DNA from: Ornithinibacillus scapharcae TW25
Lineage (GTDB): Bacteria; Bacillota; Bacilli; Bacillales; Amphibacillaceae
Direction: 5' to 3'
DNA length: 64,000 nt
NCBI RefSeq assembly: GCF_000190475.1
Contig: NZ_AEWH01000019.1
Coordinates: 35,510-99,509, forward strand
Translations under genes and position numbers: made by a program
The notes under the pieces: generated by a model
Told to the model about the DNA's origin: nothing
What the model saw: only the letters and a program-made list of their open reading frames with translations
Databases searched by the model: none
In this document: positions 18,858-28,053 of the stretch, piece by piece
Position numbering within the stretch: the stretch's first letter is position 1
How the letters are laid out: every line of letters starts with the position of its first letter

Positions 18858-18870
18858 AATATTATAACAT
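18858..18870 (-). promoter_or_regulatory. Extended -10 promoter for the ABC operon
   Basis: On the minus strand TGTTATAAT gives a perfect -10 with an extended TG motif, about 80 bp before the ATPase start. No good -35 is seen at 17 bp, which extended -10 promoters tolerate. Confidence 0.55.
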
Positions 18871-18871
18871 A

Positions 18872-19266
18872 TAAATTGACGTGTTAGCATTCATTTCCAG
18901 ATATTGCTCGCAATTTCCGACTTGCGTTTCTCCCCTAGCATTTCACCCTTAGTCAGAAACTCTCTTAGCTATATTATTTGGTAATAGATTCGATTTTGAA
19001 CTTTGAACTTTGGCGAACTTACATTTCACACTATAAAATTATATTTCCAATACACAAATACAAAAAATCGCCCTAGAAAGTTCTATTTTCTCGGCGATTC
19101 TTTAAGTACTATTACATTTTATTATTAAACGGTACTATTTTAGTATAAGGATCCTGTCTCAGTGTTCCTCTAGAATAACAAAATAAAGCCTTGCAGAGAA
19201 GTTCTCTACAAGGCTTTATCTGTAATATGAAGTATAAGACTTCATAAAGTATTAATAGTTAACTAA
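18872..19266. other. Gene-free stretch with S-layer gene terminator
   Basis: No coding region is supported. It holds a hairpin with the loop TTCTATTT near 19073-19097 and a decayed copy of the 29-bp palindrome at about 19140-19166 (AAGGATCCTGTCTC). At 19181-19220 there is a strong minus-strand terminator for the S-layer gene (stem AAAGCCTTG, inner AGAGAA, then a T-rich tail). Confidence 0.65.
19181..19220 (-). terminator. Terminator of the S-layer protein gene
   Basis: Long stem (AAAGCCTTG paired with CAAGGCTTT, extended inward by AGAGAA / TTCTCT) followed by ATTTTGTT on the minus strand. Confidence 0.9.
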
Positions 19267-21834
19267 TTATTTTACGTTAACATTTAGTGTAGTAGTTGCA
19301 ACAGCTTCGTTAACAGTGTAGTTACCATCACCATTTGCATCTACTAATACACGGAATAGGATTGATGCTTTATCAGTTGCAGCAGTAGTATATGAACCTG
19401 GTAGAATATCAATAGAACCAGCAGATACTGTTCCAGTAGCTCCAGATAATACTTCAGCAGTTACAGCACCTAATACGATATCATTGTTATCATTAGCTCC
19501 AGTGTTATCTAAGTCAATATACAGAATACCAGTTGCAGGAGCAGTAGCATCTAGACGAACTTTTGCAATAGTATCAACATTGTGTTCGATACCATATACG
19601 ATTGGATTATTAGATCCATCAGTACGTACATCTAAAACATCATTTACATCTACAGTTTTACCTGCATAATCAACAGCTGCAGCAGCTTTAAAGTTAACTT
19701 TAGTTATTGCAGTTTGATCAGCTGATACAGTTACAGTGAATTTATGTTTAACTAGGCCGTTTTCATCTTTAACAACGATGTCAGTTTTACCAGCTTTCAC
19801 ACCAGCTACAGTGAAGAATTCACCACCAGCATCGATTGCTACAGTAGCAATATTTGTGTCTGCTGACTCAACAGTGTATGCACCAGCAGCAGGAGTAGCA
19901 CTTAAAGTAACTACATCATTGTAGAAACCACTAGTGTTGAATTGAGAAACTTGGTAGTCCTTAGATGAACCAACACCTACAGCGTAACTAACTGGAGTAG
20001 TAGCGATAGTGTGTTCAATCTTAGTAGAACCAATGTTATTAACGTCAGTTACTTGAACAGCAATTTGTCCAACGATTTTACCAGTAGTATCTTTAAATAA
20101 GATTGTTCCAGTTCCAACTTCAGCACCAGTTATAGTATAACCAGCAGTAGTCTTACCATTTACTGCAGTAGCTAGATCATCAGCAGATACTAGAGCTACA
20201 GAACTAGAGTTTTCAGGGATATCTTCAGTGATATCAGCAGAACCTACTGAAATTGGGTCACCGTATTGGTCAAAAGCAGTTACTTGAATTGTACGAGTAA
20301 CACCGTCAACAACTTTAACTGTAGACTCACTTGGAGTTACTTTTGCAACTGTACGTGCAGCACTTTCAACTTTAAGATTTAAAGTTTTAGTTACATTACC
20401 AATTTTAACTGTAATTGTAGCTGTTCCAGCAACGTTTGCAGTTAATTCTTGACCATCAACAGAGATTACTGATGGGTTAGAAGATGTTACTTCAGCAGCT
20501 GTCACAGGTAATGCGATGTCTGATTTACCAGCAGCATCTCCAATGATACGAGTAATATCAGCAACTTCACCAGTTACTAAAGTTGTGCTGTTTAGAACTA
20601 CACCACCAGCAGTAGTTAATTGCACTGCGTCAATAGCAGTTGTAGTTGATTCTAAGTCAGCTACAGTAATAGTTTTCTTATCAGAAACTACTACTTTACC
20701 ATCTTTTACTACTTGGATTTCTACTGTGTATTTACCTACAGTAACTTCATCATTTAATAGACCAGTTGAAGAAGTAGAAGGTGATCCTTTAAAGAAATCA
20801 GCAGCAGCAGCATTAGTAGATTCATCAACAGCTACGAAATTAACAGAGTATCCTGCTTGACGTAACCATTCAGTGTCAGCAGTTGTTGCAGCACCATTGA
20901 TTTTGAATGTTAGTAATTGACCAACAGTATCGTCATCATATGTTTTAACATCTAATTCAACTGTTTTCACTTCATCTAGAGAGAAAGTGAATTTGAATTC
21001 TTTAGTTTCTTCTCCAATTTTAACAGCAAGTGTTTGCTCAGTGTCAAGAGGGAAACCATTTTCGAATACAACTGTAGCTTTAGTGCTAGATGCATCGATA
21101 GATTTAACAACGTTTCCAGCTAAAGTAAGGTCTTCAGCTTTAAGGTTTTGTAAACCAGTACCAGTTAGTACTAAAGTTTTTTCGTTTGTAACGTCAACTT
21201 TAGTTACGCTAGTTACTTGTGCATCAATAGCACGTTTGATCATTACAGCGAATTCTGCGCGAGTAATGTTATCAGTTGGAGCGAATTTGTTTCCTGGCTT
21301 ACCATTCATAATGCCAACAGCTACTGCAGTTTCAACAGCATCTTTAGCCCATGCAGCAACTTTGTCACTGTCATCGAATGAAAGTTCTTTTTTACCAGTG
21401 AATCCGTAAGCAGCTACGATTACTTTAGCAGCTTCTTGACGAGTTAGGTTTTTCTTAGGTAAGAATTGGTTCTTTTCGTTACCTTCGAAGATACCTTCGT
21501 TAGCTGTAGCTACTACTGATTTGTAGAACCAGTCATTTTGTTCTACGTCAGTGAAATCTTCTGTTCCTTCAGTAGAAAGATCAAGAGCTTTTCTTAAAAT
21601 TTCCGCAGCAGAAGCACGGTCGATGTTCTTAGTTGGATTGAAGTTACCATTTTGGTCACCTTGGATCACACCAGAACCAACTAATTCTTTAACTGCGTCT
21701 TTAGCGTATTCTGCAACGCTGTCTAGGTCTTTAACCTCAGCAGCAGATACAGCTGCAGGTACTACAGCAGATGCAACTAATGCAGCACTAGCTGTTGTAG
21801 CAAATAATTTGCGACTTACTTTTGATTTTGACAT
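19267..21834 (-). CDS. S-layer protein with three SLH domains
   Basis: Secreted surface protein of 855 residues. The signal peptide is about 1-32 (ending AAVSAAEV). Three SLH domains follow at about 33-90, 92-150 and 152-208 (GDQNGNFNPTKNIDRASAAE, then LPKKNLTRQEAAKVI and FAPTDNITRAEFAVMIKRA); these bind pyruvylated secondary wall polymer. The rest is Ser/Thr/Val/Ala-rich with Ig-like (BIG2-type) beta domains, and cysteine is absent, as is usual for S-layer proteins. The start is ATG 21834 with GGGAGG upstream. A perfect sigma-A promoter, an approximately 125-nt leader and strong terminator all fit very high expression. CsaB and TagA encoded nearby make the anchor. Confidence 0.9.
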   Translation of the reverse strand: MSKSKVSRKLFATTASAALVASAVVPAAVSAAEVKDLDSVAEYAKDAVKELVGSGVIQGDQNGNFNPTKNIDRASAAEILRKALDLSTEGTEDFTDVEQNDWFYKSVVATANEGIFEGNEKNQFLPKKNLTRQEAAKVIVAAYGFTGKKELSFDDSDKVAAWAKDAVETAVAVGIMNGKPGNKFAPTDNITRAEFAVMIKRAIDAQVTSVTKVDVTNEKTLVLTGTGLQNLKAEDLTLAGNVVKSIDASSTKATVVFENGFPLDTEQTLAVKIGEETKEFKFTFSLDEVKTVELDVKTYDDDTVGQLLTFKINGAATTADTEWLRQAGYSVNFVAVDESTNAAAADFFKGSPSTSSTGLLNDEVTVGKYTVEIQVVKDGKVVVSDKKTITVADLESTTTAIDAVQLTTAGGVVLNSTTLVTGEVADITRIIGDAAGKSDIALPVTAAEVTSSNPSVISVDGQELTANVAGTATITVKIGNVTKTLNLKVESAARTVAKVTPSESTVKVVDGVTRTIQVTAFDQYGDPISVGSADITEDIPENSSSVALVSADDLATAVNGKTTAGYTITGAEVGTGTILFKDTTGKIVGQIAVQVTDVNNIGSTKIEHTIATTPVSYAVGVGSSKDYQVSQFNTSGFYNDVVTLSATPAAGAYTVESADTNIATVAIDAGGEFFTVAGVKAGKTDIVVKDENGLVKHKFTVTVSADQTAITKVNFKAAAAVDYAGKTVDVNDVLDVRTDGSNNPIVYGIEHNVDTIAKVRLDATAPATGILYIDLDNTGANDNNDIVLGAVTAEVLSGATGTVSAGSIDILPGSYTTAATDKASILFRVLVDANGDGNYTVNEAVATTTLNVNVK

Positions 21835-21965
21835 CAAAGTATTCCTCCCATTTTTGAAAAATATTTTATTCCCGAAAACTATCAGACTTGAAAACGTTAT
21901 GTATAATAGCTTTCTAGAAATAGTTTCCTTGAATAATAGAGCAAATAACCATAGATACGATTAAT

Positions 21966-21994
21966 AGTATATGTCAAATATTGCGATGAGTCAA
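21966..21994 (-). promoter_or_regulatory. Strong sigma-A promoter of the S-layer gene
   Basis: On the minus strand TTGACT (21994-21989), an exact 17-bp spacer and TATACT (21971-21966). It lies about 130 bp before the S-layer start, implying a long untranslated leader as known for other S-layer mRNAs. Confidence 0.8.
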
Positions 21995-22124
21995 CAATTT
22001 ATTGGTATATTTATAGGTTTATTTGCTTATGTAATTGATATTACACTAGTTTTACAGAAATTCCAAGAGTTTTACGAAGATTTTACTTAGTAAAATATAG
22101 CTACATCAAACATACTATGGTAGT

Positions 22125-22165
22125 GTTTCCTATTTTATGCAAAATATTTGCATAAAATAGGAAAC
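22125..22165. repeat. Perfect 19-bp inverted repeat with 3-nt loop
   Basis: Arms GTTTCCTATTTTATGCAAA and its exact complement surround ATA, with further partial pairing outside. It lies between the 3' end of the SLH-subtilase gene and the S-layer promoter. No T-run follows in either direction, so it is not a textbook terminator, though it probably acts as one for the subtilase gene or as an mRNA-protecting structure. Confidence 0.85.
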
Positions 22166-22194
22166 TACTATTTCTTTTCTCATAACATAATTGC

Positions 22195-23859
22195 TTAACG
22201 CAGCGTTTCATCTAGGGCTTTCGCTAGTATAATAGAAAATTCTGCCCGACTTATTGGCTGGTTCGGTTTAAAGGTTTGATCGGTATATCCCTTAATAATA
22301 TTTTCCTTCGCTAATGAATTTATCGCTTTAGCGTAGTACTTACTTACTGGAACATCTTTAAATAAGCTTTCATTAGAGTCTATCGTCGAAAAAGCTCGTT
22401 TTATGATGACGGCTACCTCTCCCCTTGTAATGGTCGCAGACGGTTTAAACGTTTCATCAGGGAAACCTGTTACAATTTCCCGACTATTTGCCTCGGCTAC
22501 ATAACCTGATGCATAATGACCTTCATTAACATCTGGGAAAACTGTTTCTCTTTTCGTTCCGTCTAACCCTAATGCCCTACCTACTAAGGTTACAACTTCA
22601 CCTCTAGAAATATTCGCGTTTGGGCGAAATGTTCCATCGGAGAACCCTGTTACATAGTCATTCGAAATTAGATAGGCTACTGAATTGGAATACCATGCAT
22701 TACTGCGGATATCCCAGAATGGAACTTCTGGCGATAATAACAATCCATATCCGTAAGTAGCATCTTTTCCACTAACACCTAAATCAGTGGTGTTATTATA
22801 TAGGATATTTTTAATCTCAGCTGTGCCTAATTCAGGAAATAGCTCTTTATATAGTGCAATGACTCCTGTTACAAATGGTGCCGCCATGGAAGTACCACTC
22901 ATTTTGGCATATACATCATTTCTTCCGTTGACTGGCATATACGTACTTAAGATGTCTTCCCCCGGTGATGCAAATGAGATAGATGGTCCGACATAAGCAA
23001 ATGTTGATTTGACCAGTTCCTTATTAATGGACCCAACTGCGATTACCTCAGGGTATCGAGCTGGATATAGAACATCGTCTGTCTTTTGTCCTTGACCAGT
23101 TTCATCATTTCCAGTTGACGCAACGACGATAATACCTAGATTTGTAGCTTTCTTAATTGCTTGTTCTAGAGCTGGTGTTGGTTGAGTGGAAACAAGACTT
23201 AGATTAATAATGTCCATCTTATTTTCAATCGCCCAATCGACACCGGCAATAACATCTCTCAGGGTACCATCGCCATTTTTATCCAACGATTTAACGGCAT
23301 AAATCTCCGCGTTTGGTGCCACACCTAACATGCCAATATCATTATTCTCTGCTCCAATAATCCCCGCAACATGTGTACCATGACCATTATCATCCTCATA
23401 GGTAGAAACACCTTCCACGAAGCTTACCCCACCCGCAAGCTTTAAATCCGGATGAACGGTACTAACCCCTGTATCGATTACAGCGATTTTGACCCCTTCA
23501 CCTGCAAGCTTTAAGTTCTTTGTTTCAGGTCTTACGGTTGTCGTATATCCCCAGTCCTCTACTTGACCAGTAATACTAACCTCCTGATCCTTCTCCATCC
23601 ACTTTACGTTTGGATGGTTTTGGATTTCTTCTATATTAATAGAAGGAACGGAAACCGAAACAGCTTGGATACTATCATAGATATGGAAAATCTCATGGGA
23701 TATTCCATCAAAAATGGAAATATCTACATCGCCTTCAAATCCGATGATCCAACGTTCGTTAGTTGCTTGATTTTCCTCAGCAAATACTACGGAAGTGGAT
23801 AAGGCGATAAACAAGATTGCTAATATAATAGAAGAAATACGTTTTGTTGCTGTTTTCAT
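22195..23859 (-). CDS. S8 subtilisin-like serine protease with three SLH domains
   Basis: 554 residues. Signal peptide 1-27 (ending VVFAEE); an inhibitor-like propeptide up to about 95; subtilase domain about 118-375 with Asp129 (AVIDTGV), His160 (NGHGTHVAG), oxyanion Asn251 (ASTGND) and Ser324 (SGTSMAAP), so all catalytic residues are present. Three C-terminal SLH domains (about 385-554) attach it to the cell wall. It probably matures or turns over surface proteins. ATG 23859 is behind AGGAGGAAACC. It is transcribed in the same direction as, and upstream of, the S-layer gene. Confidence 0.93.
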   Translation of the reverse strand: MKTATKRISSIILAILFIALSTSVVFAEENQATNERWIIGFEGDVDISIFDGISHEIFHIYDSIQAVSVSVPSINIEEIQNHPNVKWMEKDQEVSITGQVEDWGYTTTVRPETKNLKLAGEGVKIAVIDTGVSTVHPDLKLAGGVSFVEGVSTYEDDNGHGTHVAGIIGAENNDIGMLGVAPNAEIYAVKSLDKNGDGTLRDVIAGVDWAIENKMDIINLSLVSTQPTPALEQAIKKATNLGIIVVASTGNDETGQGQKTDDVLYPARYPEVIAVGSINKELVKSTFAYVGPSISFASPGEDILSTYMPVNGRNDVYAKMSGTSMAAPFVTGVIALYKELFPELGTAEIKNILYNNTTDLGVSGKDATYGYGLLLSPEVPFWDIRSNAWYSNSVAYLISNDYVTGFSDGTFRPNANISRGEVVTLVGRALGLDGTKRETVFPDVNEGHYASGYVAEANSREIVTGFPDETFKPSATITRGEVAVIIKRAFSTIDSNESLFKDVPVSKYYAKAINSLAKENIIKGYTDQTFKPNQPISRAEFSIILAKALDETLR

Positions 23860-23912
23860 GTTGGTTTCCTCCTACGCACATCTTTATTAAAAGATTAGAA
23901 TGTATAAACAAA

Positions 23913-24060
23913 GATGTCTAGCTCCGGTGCCAGCGACTAGCGAGACTTCCCTCGCCTCCGTACGATAAGTCAACATCTACTCCCTACGGTCGTCGTGTTT
24001 CCTTTATCTCCTACGGCTCAGTCCAGTCCGTACGTCGCAAAGCGGGCGCCCTGCGCTTTT
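23913..24060. repeat. Bacillaceae-type intergenic repeat, about 150 bp
   Basis: GC-rich, structured block starting near AAGATGTCTAGCTCCGG and ending near CGCCCTGCGCTTTTC, in an otherwise AT-rich region. It closely resembles a repeat I know from intergenic regions of many Bacillus-related genomes. No open frame. It fills the space between the SLH-subtilase and SLH-amidase genes, right up to the latter's stop codon. Confidence 0.65.
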
Positions 24061-24061
24061 C

Positions 24062-25432
24062 TTATTTCAAGTAGTTTTCTACTCCTTGGGAAATTGCTTT
24101 TGCTGCCTTATCACGATAAGTCTGAGAAGCTAGTTTATTAGCATCATGACTATTCGTAACAAATCCTAATTCTACTAGAATTGCAGGGATTTTGCTATCC
24201 TTTATTACACGAAATGGTGTATTTTTTACTCCACGATTTGTTGTTGCTAGAGCCTTCACTAATTCGCTTTGAACCTGCTTCGCTAAATTCAAGCTGTTCA
24301 CGTACTGTGTACCTGTCGCACTATAATATGTTTCGGTTCCATTTGCACTTGGATTGTCATGGGAATTCGAGTGAATACTAATAAATAAATCAGCATTAGA
24401 TTTTACTGTTTCAAATACACGGTCATCTAATTCCACAAACGTATCATTTGTACGAATCATTAGGACGTTATAGCCCGCTTTTTTCAAGTAATCTCGTAAT
24501 TTAAGGGAAACATCTAAGTTAACCTCTTTCTCTACTACACCATTTCCACTTGCTCCTGGATCTTTGCCTCCATGTCCGGCATCAATCATAATAGTAAAAA
24601 CTTTTTTCTTATCAGTTAAATAATCGGTATGTACATAGCCTTCATTTATCTTGCTAGTTGAAATCTTTGCCCAACTGCCATTAATCGCTAGCACAGTCAC
24701 AGCATCATTTTTCACAACTTGTCCTACACGGTCGTAATTGGTACCAGGTCCTTTACGAACATTAAGGACATCTGCTGTTACGTACATTGTCGTTGGATCG
24801 ACTGGCTCATCAGTCGGTGGTTCTGGTATCTCTGGCTTAAATTCTGGATTTAATGCACGAGCAAGCATAATCGAGAATTCCACTCTCGTAATCGAGTTAT
24901 TTGGTTTGAAAACATTCCCTGGGTATCCTGTTGAGATGCCTGCAGTAGATACCAGGTCAATAACACGTTGGTGGTTTGCGTTACTTGGTGAATCTTTATA
25001 TGTAATGGAGGATGTTTCATTCAGTTGAAATGCCTTCGAAATGAGATATGCCATCTCAAGTCTCGTCATTTCCTTTAATGGACCATAGGTTCCATTGCCA
25101 TAGCCATCAATAATGTCCTTTTCATAGGCTGATTGTATGTATCCAGACGCGTAGGAAGTCTCACGCACATCGTAGAATACTGACTTACGAACGGTTCCAT
25201 CTAGGTTAAGTGCTCGACCAATCATAGTTGCTGCTTCTTCCCTAGTAACCTGTTTATTCGGTTTAAACTCCCCGTCAGGATATCCAGTCAAAATGCCCTT
25301 TTCTAATAGATAATTCACTTCACCAGAATATTTATCTGGGATATCGCTTAGTGCTTCAGCCGATGCCTGAACAGCGAACAGCTGAACAATGAAGAAAATT
25401 AATACGACGTTTAAAACTAACTTTTTCACCAT
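24062..25432 (-). CDS. N-acetylmuramoyl-L-alanine amidase with SLH and SH3 domains
   Basis: 456 residues. Signal peptide (about 1-25); three SLH domains (about 27-205); one bacterial SH3 domain (about 218-285, MYVTADVLNVRKGPGTNYD); C-terminal Amidase_3 domain (about 292-456) with the zinc site IDAGHGGKDPG, the Glu of GVVEKEVNLD, the His of ISIHSNSHDN and the catalytic Glu of LVELGFVTN. It cuts the amide between MurNAc and the peptide stem, acting at the cell surface. The start is ATG 25432 behind AGAGGAG; the longer frame lacks a ribosome site. Confidence 0.93.
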   Translation of the reverse strand: MVKKLVLNVVLIFFIVQLFAVQASAEALSDIPDKYSGEVNYLLEKGILTGYPDGEFKPNKQVTREEAATMIGRALNLDGTVRKSVFYDVRETSYASGYIQSAYEKDIIDGYGNGTYGPLKEMTRLEMAYLISKAFQLNETSSITYKDSPSNANHQRVIDLVSTAGISTGYPGNVFKPNNSITRVEFSIMLARALNPEFKPEIPEPPTDEPVDPTTMYVTADVLNVRKGPGTNYDRVGQVVKNDAVTVLAINGSWAKISTSKINEGYVHTDYLTDKKKVFTIMIDAGHGGKDPGASGNGVVEKEVNLDVSLKLRDYLKKAGYNVLMIRTNDTFVELDDRVFETVKSNADLFISIHSNSHDNPSANGTETYYSATGTQYVNSLNLAKQVQSELVKALATTNRGVKNTPFRVIKDSKIPAILVELGFVTNSHDANKLASQTYRDKAAKAISQGVENYLK

Positions 25433-25691
25433 TCCGATACTCCTCTGTTGTGTTTTGTAAATCACTAGGTATTTGCTAGGTTGATTAGACAGATTTTGGA
25501 TGTAGATACACACCTAGTTAAATACTCCCAACCTCTATTAATTTCTGATTTTCTAGTGCTTTTTTTGTTGAAATATAATACTATTAAACTTGTATATCCC
25601 TAGTAATCTATCTTATAGAAAATATACTACATAACTCGATAAAAATCGACATGTATGTTGCAGGGAAAACAGGAGGAGGAATACAGAGGAG

Positions 25692-27575
25692 ATGAAAAGA
25701 CTTTCAAGCCTAGTATTGGCTCTTTTCTTAGTTTTTAGTGTGCTTCCTACTTCCGCATTTGCGGCAAAAGATGATGTCACGGGACATTACTTTGAAGGAA
25801 ACATGCGAAAGTTAATTAAAGAAGGGATTATGGGCGGCTATCCAGATGGAACCTTTAAGCCTAACAATCAAGTAACTCGTGCAGAGTTTACATCGTTTCT
25901 AGTAAGAGCACTAGATTTGAAGCAAACTTCTAATAAGAAGTCCTTCAGTGATGTGAAGAGTGGTGCTTGGTATGCTTCTGCTATCTCCATCGCGACAAGC
26001 AATGGAATCATTGGTGGATATCCAGATGGAACGTTCAAGCCTAACAACAAAATCAGTCGTCAAGAGATGGCTGCCATGGTGCAAAGAGCGCTTAATAAAA
26101 AAGGCGTTAATTCTGGTAGAGAAACGCTAACTTTTGCTGACAAAGCATCCATTAATAAGATTTTCCATCCAGCTGTAGAACAGCTTCTTTACTACAACAT
26201 TATGGGTGGAAAAGCTGGTAACAAATTCGCTCCGAAAGATAATACTACTCGTGGTGAAACAGCAGCGGTTTTAGATCGTTTAATAAATACGATTGCTAAG
26301 CATCAGCCAAAGCCAGATGACGGTGGCTCAAATGGTGGCAATCAAGATGATGAAATCATTCGTCAAAACTATGAAATTGATTTTTCTAATGTAGTAGATA
26401 TTCAGGCTGGAAGAACGCCTAAGGTTGATGGAGCTGGTAGATTCATAGCTAGTGAAGCACTAGTTGCCTATTTCCTTAACCCGAATAACTTTAAAGAAGG
26501 CGACGCAGAATTCTATCAATTCTTGAAGCTTTCTTATGTTCCTGGACTGACAGGCAGTGAGTTAAATGCTGGTGTTCTAAATGGCCAAGGCGCACTTTCC
26601 AATACAGGAGATGCGTTTGTCCAGGTTGCAGAACAGTTAAATATCAACGTTCTTTACTTAATCGCTCATGCTCTCCATGAAACTGGAAGAGGTACATCAA
26701 CTCTTGCATCAGGAGTGGAAGTTGGAAAAGATAAGAATGGAGCACTACAGTTAGTAACAGCTGCGAATCGCGCAAGCTTAACTGACATTAAGAAAACATA
26801 CAATATGTTTGGTATTGGTGCTGTCGATTCGAATCCACTTGAAGGTGGCGCAAAGACTGCTTATGAAAAAGGATGGTTCACACCAAGTGCTGCGGTTCTA
26901 GGTGGGGCAGGTTTCATTGACAACGGATATATTAGCGATGGACAAGACACCTTGTATAAAATGCGTTGGAATCCAGCAAATCCAGGTGTTCACCAATACG
27001 CAACGCATGTCCAGTGGGCAACGATCCAAGCGAAATATATTTATGACATGTATCAACAATACAATCTAGCACAAGGACTTCAATATGAAGTTCCGAAATA
27101 CGAAAACACACCGAGCTCTTCCCCACGACCAACTGGCGAAGCGCAATATGCTGTAGATACTAGCCTAGCTGGTGTCAAAGCGAAATCAAAAGGTGCAGGT
27201 CTAAACTTACGTGAATACCCTGTGAATGGTGCAAGTAAGGCACAACTACCAGATGCTTCTGATTTAGAAATCATCGGTGGTAACGGTGGCTGGTACAAAG
27301 TAAAAGTGAATGGTATGCAAGGTTGGGTATCAGGTGACTACGTCGAATTCGCAAACTATATCACAATTAAAGATATGAACGGCGACCGACTAAACGTACG
27401 TAGCCAACCATCAACTAGTGGTTCTGCACTAGGAAAACTAGACAGTAACGCAAAAGTACCTGTCTTTACCGATGCAAACGGCAACCCAGTCATGAACGGT
27501 GACTGGTACAAAATCATCTACAACGGATCAGCAGCATATATCCACGGTGATTACGTTGTGAAAGATGCGAAATAA
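25692..27575 (+). CDS. Endo-beta-N-acetylglucosaminidase with three SLH and two SH3 domains
   Basis: 627 residues. Signal peptide (about 1-24); three SLH domains (about 25-205, with the GYPDGTFKPNN signature twice); glucosaminidase domain (about 260-460), catalytic Glu330 in HALHETGRG; then two SH3-type domains (about 490-555 and 560-625, LNLREYPVNGAS and LNVRSQPSTSGS). It cleaves glycan strands of peptidoglycan and is related to LytD/LytG-type enzymes. ATG 25692 is preceded by GGAGGAGGA and by a second AGGAG touching the start. It is divergent from the SLH-amidase gene and ends at a strong terminator. Confidence 0.92.
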   Translation: MKRLSSLVLALFLVFSVLPTSAFAAKDDVTGHYFEGNMRKLIKEGIMGGYPDGTFKPNNQVTRAEFTSFLVRALDLKQTSNKKSFSDVKSGAWYASAISIATSNGIIGGYPDGTFKPNNKISRQEMAAMVQRALNKKGVNSGRETLTFADKASINKIFHPAVEQLLYYNIMGGKAGNKFAPKDNTTRGETAAVLDRLINTIAKHQPKPDDGGSNGGNQDDEIIRQNYEIDFSNVVDIQAGRTPKVDGAGRFIASEALVAYFLNPNNFKEGDAEFYQFLKLSYVPGLTGSELNAGVLNGQGALSNTGDAFVQVAEQLNINVLYLIAHALHETGRGTSTLASGVEVGKDKNGALQLVTAANRASLTDIKKTYNMFGIGAVDSNPLEGGAKTAYEKGWFTPSAAVLGGAGFIDNGYISDGQDTLYKMRWNPANPGVHQYATHVQWATIQAKYIYDMYQQYNLAQGLQYEVPKYENTPSSSPRPTGEAQYAVDTSLAGVKAKSKGAGLNLREYPVNGASKAQLPDASDLEIIGGNGGWYKVKVNGMQGWVSGDYVEFANYITIKDMNGDRLNVRSQPSTSGSALGKLDSNAKVPVFTDANGNPVMNGDWYKIIYNGSAAYIHGDYVVKDAK

Positions 27576-27590
27576 GTTCTATTAAATAAG

Positions 27591-27632
27591 ACAGTTTTCA
27601 TTGCTGAATGGCAGTGGGAACTGTTTTTTTGT
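27591..27632 (+). terminator. Terminator of the SLH-glucosaminidase gene
   Basis: A 14-bp stem with G-T pairs (ACAGTTTTCATTGC / GCAGTGGGAACTGT) followed by seven T residues. Confidence 0.9.
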
Positions 27633-27697
27633 GTTATTACAGTAGGATATATTGTTTTAGAATCAATTGGGAATGACTCACTTAGTTATCGCACTGA

Positions 27698-27932
27698 GCG
27701 GTCGGAATATATGAAGACTCCTTGAAAAAGAAGAACACTTTTTCTCACGAAGATGAGTCGCTGCCGTAGCCTTCCTTGTCCTGCGGGAGGAAAGGCATCG
27801 GTGAGACCCCACAGAGCGCTTACGAGCTCGAGGAGGCTCACTAGCCGCCCGCGCAAGGTAGACACTGCGAGGTTCTTTCGAGCAGATGTCGCCCCTGTAC
27901 TGGAAGTAGAAAGCGAAGTATATTCCGACCGC
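27698..27932. mobile_element. MITE-like element, 235 bp, with 14-bp perfect terminal inverted repeats
   Basis: The ends GCGGTCGGAATATA and TATATTCCGACCGC are exact inverted repeats. The interior is GC-richer than its surroundings and has no coding frame with a ribosome site. Parts of it (GTGAGACCCC, GAGGAGGCTCAC, AAAGCGAAGTATATTCCGACCGC region) match a repeat I know from Bacillaceae intergenic regions. No transposase lies nearby, and a target-site duplication is not obvious. It sits between the SLH-glucosaminidase and tagA genes. Confidence 0.7.
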
Positions 27933-28053
27933 GGGCTTGGCAAGAGTGTCTCCCTAACAAATTAAGACCTTTTTCTACTATATATTACCTATCGACTTAT
28001 GTTATATTTATAACAGTATTCCGTAATAACGATTTCTTAAAGGAGATTCACAC

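Noticed and set aside
19267-21834. Long plus-strand ORFs inside the S-layer gene
   Set aside because: They are antisense shadows caused by its biased Ala/Thr/Val codons and have no ribosome sites.
21838-21965. Riboswitch in the S-layer leader
   Set aside because: The leader is about 125 nt but shows no known riboswitch core or terminator/antiterminator pair; a long leader is common for S-layer mRNAs.
27686-27965. Two overlapping ORFs on opposite strands
   Set aside because: Both are chance frames in the GC-richer MITE-like element, without start signals or family resemblance.
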